A stretch of 59,597 nt of DNA from Paenibacillus sp. (GTDB lineage: Bacteria; Bacillota; Bacilli; Paenibacillales; Paenibacillaceae): the NCBI GenBank assembly GCA_031254035.1, contig JAIRVF010000093.1:1-59597 (forward strand), in the 5' to 3' direction. Shown in pieces: positions 1-8,161 of this stretch. The notes under the pieces are model-generated. The model was not told where the DNA came from and ran no database searches. It saw only the letters and a program-made list of their open reading frames with translations. The position numbers and the translations under genes were made by a program. Positions within the stretch are counted from its first letter, which is position 1, and every line of letters starts with the position of its first letter.

Positions 1-152
1 TATTTGCCGTCTTTATCAGTCTGGGCATATTGGAAGTTATACTTCCTTACTTATAAAATTGTTAAACAATCATAGGTCACCCTGTAGAATTCACACGATT
101 CCAAGCCGTTATGAGAATATCCGCGGTAATTGTATTCCTTCGCATAGCTCAT
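1..152 (-). pseudogene. remnant of an unidentified protein gene, cut by the window edge
   Basis: On the minus strand a 33-codon frame opens at 152 (MSYAKEYNYRGY...) and stops at 51-53. The same frame continues past the stop to the edge as VRKYNFQYAQTDKDGK. The residues on both sides of the stop look like ordinary protein, which suggests one gene with an in-frame stop. There is no convincing ribosome binding site before 152, so the N-terminus may also be lost. The family is not recognised, and the call rests only on coding-like composition. Confidence 0.3.
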
Positions 153-292
153 CGTAAATTATTGTGGTCAACTTATCTCTTTACCTAATTGTTACTTATC
201 GCAGGCACAGCAAAATTTTCTAACTAAAATGCATCTCACAAGATGATCAATGATTAATACACACGATTGGCGTGTGCTCATTGGATCGATTA
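153..292. other. non-coding stretch with a small hairpin
   Basis: No gene is seen here. A perfect 6-bp stem with a 5-nt loop (CACACG-ATTGG-CGTGTG) lies at 260-276, about 17 bases before the AGGGAGGTG ribosome binding site of the broken gene that follows. It could be a 5'-leader structure. It has no T-run, so it is not an intrinsic terminator. Confidence 0.35.
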
Positions 293-308
293 GGGAGGTG
301 CATTTTTT

Positions 309-784
309 GTGCCTATAACCAAATATTCATTAAAGTAACCAGGTCAATCTTATGTTTGATATTTTTCAATTCATGGGGAATTATTTGAAAAAAAGGAGCA
401 GCTGCCTGCTTGGAGACCTGGATCAACTGGATTAAGTAGAAGTATCCAGCAATATAGTCCAATGACAAATACCATGCAATGGGGTTTGAATTTACGCCAT
501 CTGGCCAATCATTTTTTGGTCCAATTGTTACAGTTTCTGGAATTGGTGGATCTGTAACTAATACAGATTTAGGTTATTTCAGAACACTTTATGGTGGTCA
601 ACTTTATCCCCCGCACACCGAAGCAAATAATTACACGTTTCATGGAAGCATAAGTAAATACCAGTACATCGGAGGACAAGCTAATTTCAATTCTGGTGAT
701 ATTGTAACAATTGATATGTCTGCCCTTGGCTCACTTCAAAACAATCCAGCAGGTATGTTTAGCTTTTCTTGTAAAATAGATTAA
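309..784 (+). pseudogene. degraded small protein gene (two in-frame stops and one frameshift)
   Basis: A GGGAGGTG ribosome binding site at 293-300 precedes a GTG at 309. The frame reads MPITKYSLK, stop (336-338), PGQSYV, stop (357-359), then YFSIHGELFEKKEQLPAW...SPMTNTMQWG. A one-base deletion at about 483-485 moves the frame, after which a clean 101-codon stretch runs to 784 (GFEFTPSGQSFFGPIVTVSG...SFSCKID). Joined, this gives one protein of about 158 residues that is rich in Gly, Ser, Asn and aromatic residues. The 101-codon piece could be read alone from ATG 479, but no ribosome binding site precedes it. The family is not recognised. The lesions are direct observation; a single ancestral gene is inference. 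Confidence 0.6.
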
Positions 785-797
785 ATTATTATAATAG

Positions 798-845
798 ACA
801 AAAGAGGAGAAGGACAGATATACGTCCTTTTCTTTTGTTTTTAAA
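798..845 (+). terminator. intrinsic terminator after the 309-784 pseudogene
   Basis: ACAAAAGA-bulge-AAGGAC pairs with GTCCTTTTCTTTTGT around an 8-nt loop and runs into T-rich sequence. Confidence 0.65.
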
Positions 846-869
846 ATAATTCATTAAGAGGTGTTATCT

Positions 870-1132
870 ATGTCTAATGATAATAATGAGGTTTCAAGAA
901 ACAGTTATAGTGAAATTGATTCAGATGGTAAAATGATATACAAAAAAATAAATCTACTACTATAACCTAGTATGAAGAAACAAAAACATTCTCGTCAATG
1001 TATGAAGCTGAAGAGTATGTAAAAAGTGATATTTATCCGGGAATTCTTCATAATTATAACGGATATAAAACAACCGATCCCAAATTAGCTTACTCTCTTG
1101 TCTTTGAATTGATAAAGATAAAAACACATTGA
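870..1132 (+). pseudogene. degraded small gene (frameshift in an A-run plus one stop)
   Basis: AAGAGG at 855-860 precedes ATG 870, and the frame reads MSNDNNEVSRNSYSEIDSDG... before stopping at 963-965. Beyond a run of seven A's (942-948), the frame that ends at 1130-1132 reads KSTTIT, TAG (968-970), YEETKTFSSMYEAEEYVKSD...KIKTH. One added or lost base in the A-run and one GAG-to-TAG change would restore a protein of about 87 residues. The C-terminal part has the composition of a small acidic cytoplasmic protein. The family is not recognised. Confidence 0.55.
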
Positions 1133-1151
1133 TATATAACAGGAGAGGTTA

Positions 1152-1319
1152 ATGCGGACAATGATTTCATTGAAAATAATTTATATTATCTGGTTTGGAT
1201 TTCCTTTGAATAAAACCATTGCTCACGGTCCATTTTGGTATTTTAACTGCAGTCTGCTCTGCTTCCGCTTCTGCCTCTACTTTGGAACTTTATTTGCAAC
1301 CATAAGTCTAATATATTGA
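1152..1319 (+). CDS. possible 55-residue hydrophobic small protein
   Basis: AGGAGAGG at 1141-1148 lies just before ATG 1152. The product begins MRTMISLKIIYIIWFGF and has a second hydrophobic stretch (CLYFGTLFATISLIY) at its C-terminus, so it could be a two-segment membrane peptide. The spacing of the ribosome binding site is tight and the region around it is decayed, so this may be a chance frame. No homologue is recognised. Confidence 0.25.
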   Translation: MRTMISLKIIYIIWFGFPLNKTIAHGPFWYFNCSLLCFRFCLYFGTLFATISLIY

Positions 1320-1451
1320 TGCGACAATGAGTAGCACTCGCCGTATCAGCCTTGCTCAAAGCTTGTTTTTTAAGAGCCATAGATTATAACATGAAACAAT
1401 CTCACTCCTAAGAGCGTCAAATTAGATGAATGAACAGAAAAAGGAGAACGT

Positions 1452-1964
1452 ATGATGAACGGAGAAATCAGAGTCCAAGTAGTAGAGCCCATCGATCCCA
1501 AACTTCTGCATCAACTGTCAGAGCTATTGATCGAGGTGGTTGAAACTGGGGCATCGATAGGGTTTTTGCCGCCACTTACAATGCAAGACGCGGAAGATTA
1601 TTGGAAGCAGGTTATGGCGCCTGGCGTCCGGCTGTGGGTTGCGTTAAACGGGGAGCAGGTCGTCGGGACAGTACAGCTGCAATTGGCGATGAAAGCGAAT
1701 GGCTCCCACCGGGCTGAGATCGCCAAATTAATGGTATCTCCTCAAGCCCGCAGATGCGGGATTGCCAAACTGCTGATGCAAACAGCGGAAAAAGCGGCTC
1801 AGCATGAAAATAGAACGCTGCTGGTTCTGGACACAAGAGCTGGAGATCCGTCAAATTTGCTGTACCAATCCCTCGGTTATGTTGAAGCAGGCAGAATACC
1901 ACGTTATGCCCGTTCTGCCGATGGGCAGCTAGATGACACCATATATTACTACAAGGAAATATAA
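1452..1964 (+). CDS. GNAT family N-acetyltransferase
   Basis: This is a 170-residue single-domain acetyltransferase of the GCN5-related family, expected to move an acetyl group from acetyl-CoA to an unknown amine. The acetyl-CoA pyrophosphate-binding motif is visible at about residues 98-106 (QARRCGIAK), after the beta4 strand AEIAKLMVSP. Motif B (SNLLYQSLGYVEAG) follows near residue 140. AAGGAG at 1441-1446 serves either ATG 1452 or the adjacent ATG 1455, and the latter has the more typical spacing. The next gene starts 21 bases downstream, so the two are probably co-transcribed. The substrate cannot be told from sequence. Confidence 0.88.
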   Translation: MMNGEIRVQVVEPIDPKLLHQLSELLIEVVETGASIGFLPPLTMQDAEDYWKQVMAPGVRLWVALNGEQVVGTVQLQLAMKANGSHRAEIAKLMVSPQARRCGIAKLLMQTAEKAAQHENRTLLVLDTRAGDPSNLLYQSLGYVEAGRIPRYARSADGQLDDTIYYYKEI

Positions 1965-1985
1965 ATTTGCCGTGAAGTAGGATGG

Positions 1986-2831
1986 GTGAAAATGAAAGCG
2001 ATCAAGAAAGTCCTTGTCAAATTGCCTTTTGCTTACGCCTTGAGAATTCAGCAGCTCAGATTGATCCGAAACCTCGAAAACCAGTCCAAATCCTTTTCGG
2101 TGAAACGTACTGAGGATAAGCTCCCATACACCATGAAACGTCATCAATCCCTGCTCCGCCGGAAGCTTGGTTCATCCGATCCCAGGCTGCAGGAAAATAA
2201 AGTCGTTAACCTAGGCATCGCTATCAACCGAATGAACGGCGTAGTGGTGCGGCCGGGCGAAACTTTTTCATATTGGAAATTGGTCGGCAAACCCACGAAA
2301 AGAAAAGGATATATTGAAGGTCTTCAATTGTCCCGCGGCGAGGTGAGAACCGGAGTTGGCGGCGGTCTGTGCCAGTTGGCCAATTTGCTGTATTGGCTTG
2401 CTCTTCATTCTCCGCTCGAGGTGGCCGAACGCCACCATCACAGCTTTGATCCTTTTCCGGATGACCATCGTGTCTTGCCCTTTGGCAGCGGGGCCAGCGT
2501 ATTTTACAATTACGTAGACCTGCGGTTCTACAATCCGACCTCCCAGCCTTTTCAATTCAATATATGGTTAACAGAAGATCATCTCAAAGGTACGCTGTAC
2601 TGCGGTGAGAAATGGCCATTTGCCTATCATATCGAAGAGAGGAATCACCAGTTTCATACCATGGACGGAAAGAACTTCAGGGAAAATGAAATCTGGCGGC
2701 GGGTTGTAGACAAAAAAACGGGACTTACGGTAAAAGAAGAACTGCTGGTACATAACTATTCGGAGGTCAAATACGAAATTTCTGCGGCAAAGGCGGAAAC
2801 GGCTGCTCAGCAGGGCTCAGTGACAATGTAA
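1986..2831 (+). CDS. VanW-like family protein
   Basis: The 281-residue product has the VanW signature: GVVVRPGETFSYWKLVG at about 85-101, then GVGGGLCQ at 123-130, and a His-rich stretch (AERHHHSFDPFPD). VanW proteins occur in vanB-type glycopeptide-resistance clusters and, far more often, as orphan genes in spore-forming Firmicutes. Their biochemical role is not established. No vanR/S/H/B/X genes are nearby, so this copy gives no reason to infer vancomycin resistance. No clear signal peptide is seen. The start may be GTG 1986 or ATG 1992; GTAGG at about 1977-1981 fits the ATG better. The gene lies 21 bases after an acetyltransferase gene. Confidence 0.85.
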   Translation: MKMKAIKKVLVKLPFAYALRIQQLRLIRNLENQSKSFSVKRTEDKLPYTMKRHQSLLRRKLGSSDPRLQENKVVNLGIAINRMNGVVVRPGETFSYWKLVGKPTKRKGYIEGLQLSRGEVRTGVGGGLCQLANLLYWLALHSPLEVAERHHHSFDPFPDDHRVLPFGSGASVFYNYVDLRFYNPTSQPFQFNIWLTEDHLKGTLYCGEKWPFAYHIEERNHQFHTMDGKNFRENEIWRRVVDKKTGLTVKEELLVHNYSEVKYEISAAKAETAAQQGSVTM

Positions 2832-2857
2832 TAGATTCATATAAGGAGGATTTTAGG

Positions 2858-3146
2858 GTGATCTCTATTAATCAAGCTACCGTCAATGATTTGGATGATC
2901 TTGCCGTTTTGTTTAATGAATACCGAGTTTTTTATGATCTTAAATGATTTGTTTGTTTTGCCGGAGTTTCGGAAGAAAGGGGCAGCGCAGCAATTGCTTG
3001 AGGCCGCACGCAATTATGCTTCCACGATCCGGGCCAAAGGCCTTGAGCTGTCTACCGCCACAGGCAATGCAAACGCCCAGCAGTTATATGAACGATTTGG
3101 TTATGAAAAGGATACGGAGTTTTTGCATTATTTTCTGAGTTTATAG
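2858..3146 (+). pseudogene. GNAT acetyltransferase with an internal deletion
   Basis: AAGGAGG at 2843-2849 precedes GTG 2858, and the frame reads MISINQATVNDLDDLAVLFN EYRVFYDLK before TGA 2945-2947. The reading then continues in another frame as ILNDLFVLPEFRKKGAAQQL...HYFLSL to 3146. The first part is the N-terminal strand and helix of a GNAT enzyme. The second part starts at beta4 and includes the acetyl-CoA loop (RKKGAA). The usual 55-60 residues in between are missing, so an out-of-frame deletion of roughly 170 bases joined VFYD directly to LNDLF. The product cannot be a working enzyme. Both ends are directly visible; the deletion size is estimated from family length. Confidence 0.8.
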
Positions 3147-3212
3147 GCCCATTTTACGTGAAAAGAAGAGATTAAAGCTGTTTAGAGATTTTGACACCTA
3201 AGGAGAGAGAAC

Positions 3213-3812
3213 ATGGAACATACTGTGATTTGGAAGCGACTGGATGATACCGGAATGGAACACTGCACCCACATCTTGGGGGAGCGGACAGAAATCCATG
3301 GCAAAGTGATACGTTCCCTTCCGGGGGAAGCATCTTTTGTGGATTACAGCGTGGTATGCGATAAAGACGGGAATACCGAGCAAGTGACCATTCAATACAT
3401 ACAGCAAAACAAGGTGCAAACGATGCGACTGCAAAAGGATGTACAGCATCGCTGGTTCCGTGATGGTATCCATCTTCCTGAGCTGGACGGGCTGGTGGAC
3501 ATCGATATCGGTGCAACGCCTTCCACCAATTTGCTTCCCATTCGCAGACTGCGGCTGAACGTTGGGGAATCGCAGCAAATGACGGCGGCTTGGGTCCGTT
3601 TTCCGGAATTTGACGTGCTGCCGCTTCAGCAGATTTATAGTCGGCTCGGAGAGTGCGAATACGAATACCGCTCGCTGAGCGGCTATAAAGCCCGGCTGCA
3701 GACGGATGACGAGGGAATTATCCGCGGATATGAAGGGGAATGGATCGAAGATGAACAAAAAAAGGCTGATTATACCGCTCTTCCTGCTGATACTTTTGTT
3801 GATTCCTATTAG
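3213..3812 (+). CDS. putative glycolipid-binding domain protein
   Basis: This 199-residue soluble protein fits the putative glycolipid-binding family (Pfam Glycolipid_bind). It starts with a short strand around VIWKRLD and carries the family's central block RWFRDG...LDGLVDIDIGATPSTN LLPIRRL at about residues 80-115. No signal peptide or membrane segment is present. AAGGAGAGAG at 3200-3209 precedes ATG 3213. The next gene overlaps its 3' end by about 60 bases in a different frame. The function of the family is poorly known and the name reflects structure rather than demonstrated ligand binding. Family recognition is from memory of the conserved block. Confidence 0.72.
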   Translation: MEHTVIWKRLDDTGMEHCTHILGERTEIHGKVIRSLPGEASFVDYSVVCDKDGNTEQVTIQYIQQNKVQTMRLQKDVQHRWFRDGIHLPELDGLVDIDIGATPSTNLLPIRRLRLNVGESQQMTAAWVRFPEFDVLPLQQIYSRLGECEYEYRSLSGYKARLQTDDEGIIRGYEGEWIEDEQKKADYTALPADTFVDSY

Positions 3813-4248
3813 CATTAGTTACTATTCGTTTCAATCGCAGCAAATAAGCAATGCAGGGGCAAAGGAATTCGCCATGCGGCTGGAGGAAGCCGTTTCCCAT
3901 GGGAAAACCTTTAAAATATCGGAACTTACCTCCCTAGATTGGGACAAAATATATGTTTTTCATCCCTATGTATCGAAAAGTGACATGGAAGAGATTACCC
4001 AGGTTTCATGGACGACCAACCATTCCTATTTCGGATACTTGCTTGACCGTATGTTTTTGGGAAAGTATCCGCTTGACGATGATTCGCTGAACAAGCTTGT
4101 TTTCACGAAGGATGGGAGGGTCGTACTGGACGTGACATTAAACCGCTCTGCTGCTGATTTTTCGACGATACAAGAAATTTGGCATGACAAGGAACCTCTG
4201 CTGGCAGCTGGGGAAGACGGCAAAAGCGTCGTCATTTCTAATCTTTGA
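3751..4248 (+). CDS. membrane-anchored hypothetical protein
   Basis: The product of about 165 residues begins MNKKRLIIPLFLLILLLIPI, a basic N-region and a single hydrophobic segment with no lipobox Cys, so it should sit on the outer face as a signal-anchored protein. The rest is a small globular domain with the block DWDKIYVFHPYVSKSDMEEI, recalling small uncharacterised Bacillus exported proteins. In-frame ATGs also exist at 3706 and 3730. Start 3751 gives a normal signal segment, with GGGG upstream as a weak ribosome binding site. The first 62 bases overlap the end of the preceding gene, suggesting coupled translation. No function is assigned. Confidence 0.68.
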   Translation: MNKKRLIIPLFLLILLLIPISISYYSFQSQQISNAGAKEFAMRLEEAVSHGKTFKISELTSLDWDKIYVFHPYVSKSDMEEITQVSWTTNHSYFGYLLDRMFLGKYPLDDDSLNKLVFTKDGRVVLDVTLNRSAADFSTIQEIWHDKEPLLAAGEDGKSVVISNL

Positions 4249-4405
4249 ACAGGAACCATAGATTCTGCTGCATCAAAGGATACCGTAAACCGTTTCCTGA
4301 CCGAATTCAGCAACTATGCTAGAATGACAGTATGAGAATTCTGGTACTTAGTGAGAGATTGAGTGTATCGGAGAGCGACCAGCATGTGAAGCGGAGGGGA
4401 AAAGC

Positions 4406-4897
4406 ATGACACAAACGACATCGGCACCACCTGTCGAAGTTGCTTTATATACGATGTGTCTCATTCAGGATGGAGATAAGGTTCTGCTCGTGAACCGGCC
4501 AAGCAAACGCGGGTTTCCAGGCTACATCGGCCCTGGCGGCAAAGTTGATTTTCCGGAAAGCCTGACGGAAGGGGCAATTCGGGAAGTACGGGAGGAAACC
4601 GGGCTTACCGTCAAGGATCTGGTTTATAAAGGCCTGGATGAATTTGTCGATCCTTCAACGAACTATAGATATATGGTCTTCAACTATCTGGCAACGTCGT
4701 ATGAAGGGGAACTGTTAGAAAACCCGCCTGAAGGCGAGCTGTTGTGGGTTCCGATCAAGGATGCGACTTCGCTTCCTATGCAGGATTGGTTCAGACGCCG
4801 TTTTCCGCTCTTTTTTGAGCAGGGGACATTCGAAATTTATGAAATTTACGACATGGCGAAGAAAGAAACATTAAAGGAAAGCGTAAAGAAGCTCTAA
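4406..4897 (+). CDS. NUDIX hydrolase (MutT-like)
   Basis: The product is a 163-residue nucleoside-diphosphate-linked hydrolase. The Nudix box is intact at residues 45-67: G-x5-E51-x7-R59-E60-V-x-E63-E64-x-G66, which supplies the metal-binding glutamates. The N-terminal strand EVALYTMCLIQDGDKVLLVN is typical of 8-oxo-dGTP diphosphatase-like members, but many other nucleotides are possible. GGAGGGGAAAAGC precedes ATG 4406. It stands in a run of unrelated small enzymes and nothing around it narrows the substrate. Confidence 0.9.
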   Translation: MTQTTSAPPVEVALYTMCLIQDGDKVLLVNRPSKRGFPGYIGPGGKVDFPESLTEGAIREVREETGLTVKDLVYKGLDEFVDPSTNYRYMVFNYLATSYEGELLENPPEGELLWVPIKDATSLPMQDWFRRRFPLFFEQGTFEIYEIYDMAKKETLKESVKKL

Positions 4898-4976
4898 CGG
4901 CCCTTAAGAATAACGATCAAGATGCTGCATCGGCCCAATTTGACAATCTATTGCTAGAAGAAAAGAGGTCATATCA

Positions 4977-5429
4977 ATGGCGAACGTATATTTAAAATCA
5001 ATTACAGCTGAAAACACGGACGAGTGCTTGCAGCTCAAACCCAGGGAGGATCAGCAGCGTTTTGTGGCTCCCAATGCTGATTCGCTTGAAAAAGCAAAAA
5101 GAGAACCGACATCTAGACCTTACGGCATATACGCGGATGACATTATGATAGGTTTTGCGTTGTTTGACGAGGAAGCGTACCCGGAGGACGGATATTTTTG
5201 GATCTGCAGGTTGATGATCGATGAGCGTTTTCAAGGGAAAGGGTACGGTAAAGCGGGACTTGCAGCCGTGCTTGAACACCAGAAAAATCAACCTAATTGC
5301 ACAAAAATCCGGATTTCCCATGTGCCTGACAATATGGCCGCAAACCGGCTGTACAAAAGCTTTGGATTTGTGGAAACCGGTGAGGTCATTGGGGGAGAAA
5401 CGGTGTTGGATTTGATTCTAAAAGACTGA
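4977..5429 (+). CDS. GNAT acetyltransferase, BltD/diamine-acetyltransferase-like
   Basis: This 150-residue GNAT enzyme opens with LKSITAENTDECLQLKPRED and the segment QQRFVAPNADSL, which resembles the N-terminus of Bacillus BltD-type spermine/spermidine acetyltransferases. The acetyl-CoA loop is RFQGKGYGKAG at about 85-94, and the C-terminal N-xx-A-xx-L-Y motif is NMAANRLYKSFGF. A role in polyamine acetylation is inferred from this resemblance. No linked efflux pump (as in the blt operon) is present. AAGAGG upstream of ATG 4977 serves as ribosome binding site. Confidence 0.82.
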   Translation: MANVYLKSITAENTDECLQLKPREDQQRFVAPNADSLEKAKREPTSRPYGIYADDIMIGFALFDEEAYPEDGYFWICRLMIDERFQGKGYGKAGLAAVLEHQKNQPNCTKIRISHVPDNMAANRLYKSFGFVETGEVIGGETVLDLILKD

Positions 5430-5546
5430 AAACAATCATGACAAATTTGTAGTTGTTTTCATATACATTTCACACGACTTTACGATTTCTCTCACATGAT
5501 TGGGCTGTAGTATAAAGACATACCCAATCGAGAGGAGTTTTACGAC

Positions 5547-6008
5547 ATGAACAACAATTGGTTCAAAAAGTTGATGATTTCCGGTATCACATCCGCTGTT
5601 TTACTTACTGGTGCAACCGCTGCGTTTGCCGATTCTGCTAAGCTAGCTGCTTCCGCAGTCAAAACGCCAGCTGTTGCCGCAGCCAAAACACCAGCTGCCA
5701 CCGCAGCCAAAACGCCGGCTCCTACCGCAGCCAAAACACCAGCTCCTACCGCAGCCAAAACGCCGGTGAAAGTTGAACAGAAAGCTACAGTGTCTGCTAA
5801 GACAGTAACGAAAGCAACCAAGACACCTGCGAAATCCGAAACAAAAGCAAAAGTCACGAAAAAGGTCGTAAAGTCCAAGAGCCTCAAACATAAAAAACAC
5901 CATTTGAAACATGTGAAAAAACACCATGTAAAGAAACATCAGCTGAAAACACATAAAACGGTTGCTAAAAAAACTGTAACAAAACCTGTGATGAAAAAGA
6001 ATAAGTAA
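5547..6008 (+). CDS. secreted Ala/Pro/Lys/His-rich low-complexity protein
   Basis: The 153-residue product has a clear signal peptide (NWFKKLMISGITSAVLLTGA followed by TAAFADS, likely cleaved after AFA). It continues with five or six copies of an AAKTPA/AAKTPT unit (about residues 36-70), a Lys/Thr-rich stretch, and a very basic C-terminus with repeated KHH/KKHH groups. The mature protein would be strongly positive and His-rich. It resembles PAKKA-type histone-like tails in composition, but it is exported, so binding to wall polymers or metals is more plausible. GAGAGGAG precedes ATG 5547. A terminator follows. No family assignment is made. Confidence 0.78.
   Translation: MNNNWFKKLMISGITSAVLLTGATAAFADSAKLAASAVKTPAVAAAKTPAATAAKTPAPTAAKTPAPTAAKTPVKVEQKATVSAKTVTKATKTPAKSETKAKVTKKVVKSKSLKHKKHHLKHVKKHHVKKHQLKTHKTVAKKTVTKPVMKKNK
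5655..5766 (+). repeat. in-frame tandem repeat encoding AAKTPA units
   Basis: Imperfect copies of a unit of about 24 bases, built around GCAGCCAAAACGCCAGCT, follow each other within the secreted-protein gene. They differ mainly at third positions, so they are likely to vary in number between strains. Confidence 0.8.
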
Positions 6009-6024
6009 GACGTGAATCGGGAAA

Positions 6025-6060
6025 GGCGGGGAGACAACAGGTCTTCTCGTCTTTTTTCTT
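6025..6060 (+). terminator. intrinsic terminator after the Ala/Lys/His-rich protein gene
   Basis: GGCGGGGAGAC pairs with GTCTTCTCGTC (three G-U pairs) around a 5-nt loop and is followed by TTTTTTCTT. Confidence 0.75.
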
Positions 6061-6101
6061 CGGGCAAGGTAAAATAGTAAAAACGGACGGGAGGGACGGA
6101 G

Positions 6102-6803
6102 TTGGCCCATATATTTGTTGTGGATGATGATTCCAACATATTGCAATTAATTACGGAATATTTGCGGAAGGATGGATTTACCGTAACGGCTTTCTCCGAC
6201 GGAAATAGCCTGGTGGAGAACGTGCGTACGGAAAGGCCGGATTGCCTGATCCTTGATATTATGATGCCAGGCGTTAACGGGCTTGCATTGCTGACATCCA
6301 TCAGGACATTTACGGAAATGCCTATTATTATGATCTCAGCCCGTGGTGAGGAAATGGACCGGATCATAGGACTAGAGCTTGGCTGCAACGATTTTCTGCG
6401 CAAGCCATTTCATCCGAGGGAACTTATTGGCCGGGTTAAAGGAATGTTGCGCCTGGTGCAGACCTACCGCCCCCCTGAAGGCCAGGAAGCTGGCAAAAGC
6501 AATGGCATCGCTATTGACAATATGACGCTGAATGAAGAATTCAGGTTGGTGGAAGTCGATGGCCGTGAAGTATCTTTCACCTCGCGCGAGTATGAACTGC
6601 TTCTGTTTCTGGCCAAACATTTGGAGCGGCCCTTCAGCAGGGAGCAGTTGATTCAGCAGGTGTGGAAATATGATTTTATGGGGGAACCCCGGGTGGTTGA
6701 TGATCTGGTAAAAAGGTTGCGCAAAAAGCTGACTGAATCCCATGCCAGCCTGCAGATCGAGACTTTGTGGGGTTTCGGCTACAAAGCGACGGTGAAAGGC
6801 TAA
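6102..6803 (+). CDS. OmpR/PhoB-family response regulator
   Basis: This 233-residue DNA-binding response regulator has an N-terminal receiver domain with acidic pocket D8-D10, phospho-acceptor D52 (in CLILDIMMPG) and conserved K101 (FLRKPF). A C-terminal winged helix of the OmpR type follows (EYELLLFLAKH...REQLIQQVW...VDDLVKRLRKKL...WGFGYK). The start is TTG 6102, preceded by GGGAGGG at 6089-6095. Its stop codon overlaps the ATG of the sensor kinase by one base, so the pair forms an operon. The kinase gene is broken, so this regulator may have lost its normal input. The signal and targets are unknown. Confidence 0.93.
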   Translation: MAHIFVVDDDSNILQLITEYLRKDGFTVTAFSDGNSLVENVRTERPDCLILDIMMPGVNGLALLTSIRTFTEMPIIMISARGEEMDRIIGLELGCNDFLRKPFHPRELIGRVKGMLRLVQTYRPPEGQEAGKSNGIAIDNMTLNEEFRLVEVDGREVSFTSREYELLLFLAKHLERPFSREQLIQQVWKYDFMGEPRVVDDLVKRLRKKLTESHASLQIETLWGFGYKATVKG

Positions 6804-8118
6804 TGCGGACCGTCCGGGGCAGAATCTTTACCTCACTGATTATCGTTATGATCTTTTCCGTACTGATAACAGGATATCTCTTCAACCGGTTAATTGATGT
6901 GATGCTGATGGACCAGGCAAGGAACCAGCTGCGCCTGCAAATGACAAAGGCCATCGATATTATCGAAGGCGGGAATGTGGGGGATTTGAGCACAGAGGAT
7001 CTAGAGCTGCGGTTTCGTGACCGGATGTTCTATGCGGATTTTTTTGTTGTGGACCCTTCCAATAAAATCGTCGCTGCAGGCGATGACGACATGGAGGGGC
7101 GGATGGTTTATGTATCGATGGGACCTAGGGATCATTTTTTTACGCTCAATGGTCAAAAAATGATGTATACCCATTAAAAACTGGATAAAGGGCTCCGAAT
7201 TATTATCTATACTCCCATGGATATTCTCAAGGAGATTTCCGGTCGTGGCTGCATGTCTCGCTGCTGTCTATTGTCATCAGCTTTTGCGTCATTTTCATCG
7301 TGGGCCTTTGGTTTGTTTGGAAAACAACCCGCCCATTACAGCAGCTGAAAGATGCCGTCAGCAAATACAATCCGAGTTACCGGAACATGGGGTTGCCAAA
7401 AGGAGATACATCGGAAATCGGTCAGCTTATGAACACGTTCTCCAGTATGTCCGGACGCATTCAGCAACAGCATCAGCAGCAAATCGAGTTTTTGCAAAAT
7501 GTTTCCCATGAGCTTCGAACACCGTTGATGTCCATTCAGGGCTACGCCTCTGCCATAAAGGATCAGGTTGTATCAGTGGAACATGGATTGAATGTCGTAA
7601 CGGCGGAATCGGAAAGGCTGATTCAAATGGTGGACTGGCTGCTGCAGCTGACACGGATGGAAACGGTGCATGAGGAATGGAAGCTGACGGAAGTGGATTT
7701 GCAGGATATGATGGAGCATGTTCACCAACTGATTGCCCCTGCTGCCGTGGATCGGAGCATTCTGACCACATTGGACGCAGCTTCGCTGGAAATGGCTATT
7801 CCCGCCGAGCAAATTTTTCAGATCGCCATGAATTTCATGCAAAATGCTGTACGCTACGCTTCACATGAAGTCAAGCTGAGTCTGGAGGAAATGCCCGGGG
7901 GGTTTCGCATTTGCGTGGATGATGATGGGCCTGGTGTACCGGTTCATGAGCGAGACTCCGTGTTCGACAGGTACTATACGGGCCAGACGGGGATTACAGG
8001 TATCGGGCTTGCGATATGCAAGCAGATTGCGGACCGGCTCGGCGCAGCGATTTCTTGTACGGAATCGGCCTTGGGCGGGGCAAGATTTTGTTTTGAGTTT
8101 CAGCAGGATGGACTATAA
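6803..8118 (+). pseudogene. sensor histidine kinase, disrupted
   Basis: Translation from ATG 6803 (overlapping the regulator's stop) gives MRTVRGRIFTSLIIVMIFSV (first membrane segment) and an extracellular domain, but meets TAA at 7175-7177 (MMYTH, stop, KLDKGLRIIIYTPM). The same frame continues to KEI at about 7235, where one base is missing. The next frame gives FRSWLHVSLLSIVISFCVIF (second membrane segment), HAMP, HisKA with SHELRTP (His codon 7507-7509) and HATPase_c motifs NFMQNAVRYA, DDDGPGVP and TGITGIGLAI. Two changes (CAA-to-TAA and a lost T) would restore a kinase of about 438 residues. The soluble part after 7300 is intact and could be expressed, but it would lack the sensor. Confidence 0.85.
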
Positions 8119-8161
8119 TAATCGTTTTGGGACAATGATTTGTGGACAAGGAGATGAATTG

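Noticed and set aside
1986..2831. Vancomycin-resistance locus
   Set aside because: Only a VanW-like gene is present; such orphans are common in spore-formers and no ligase or dehydrogenase genes accompany it.
7919..8161. N-terminal extension of the acetyltransferase frame into the kinase gene
   Set aside because: The extension overlaps conserved kinase motifs. AAGGAG and homology set the start at 8162.
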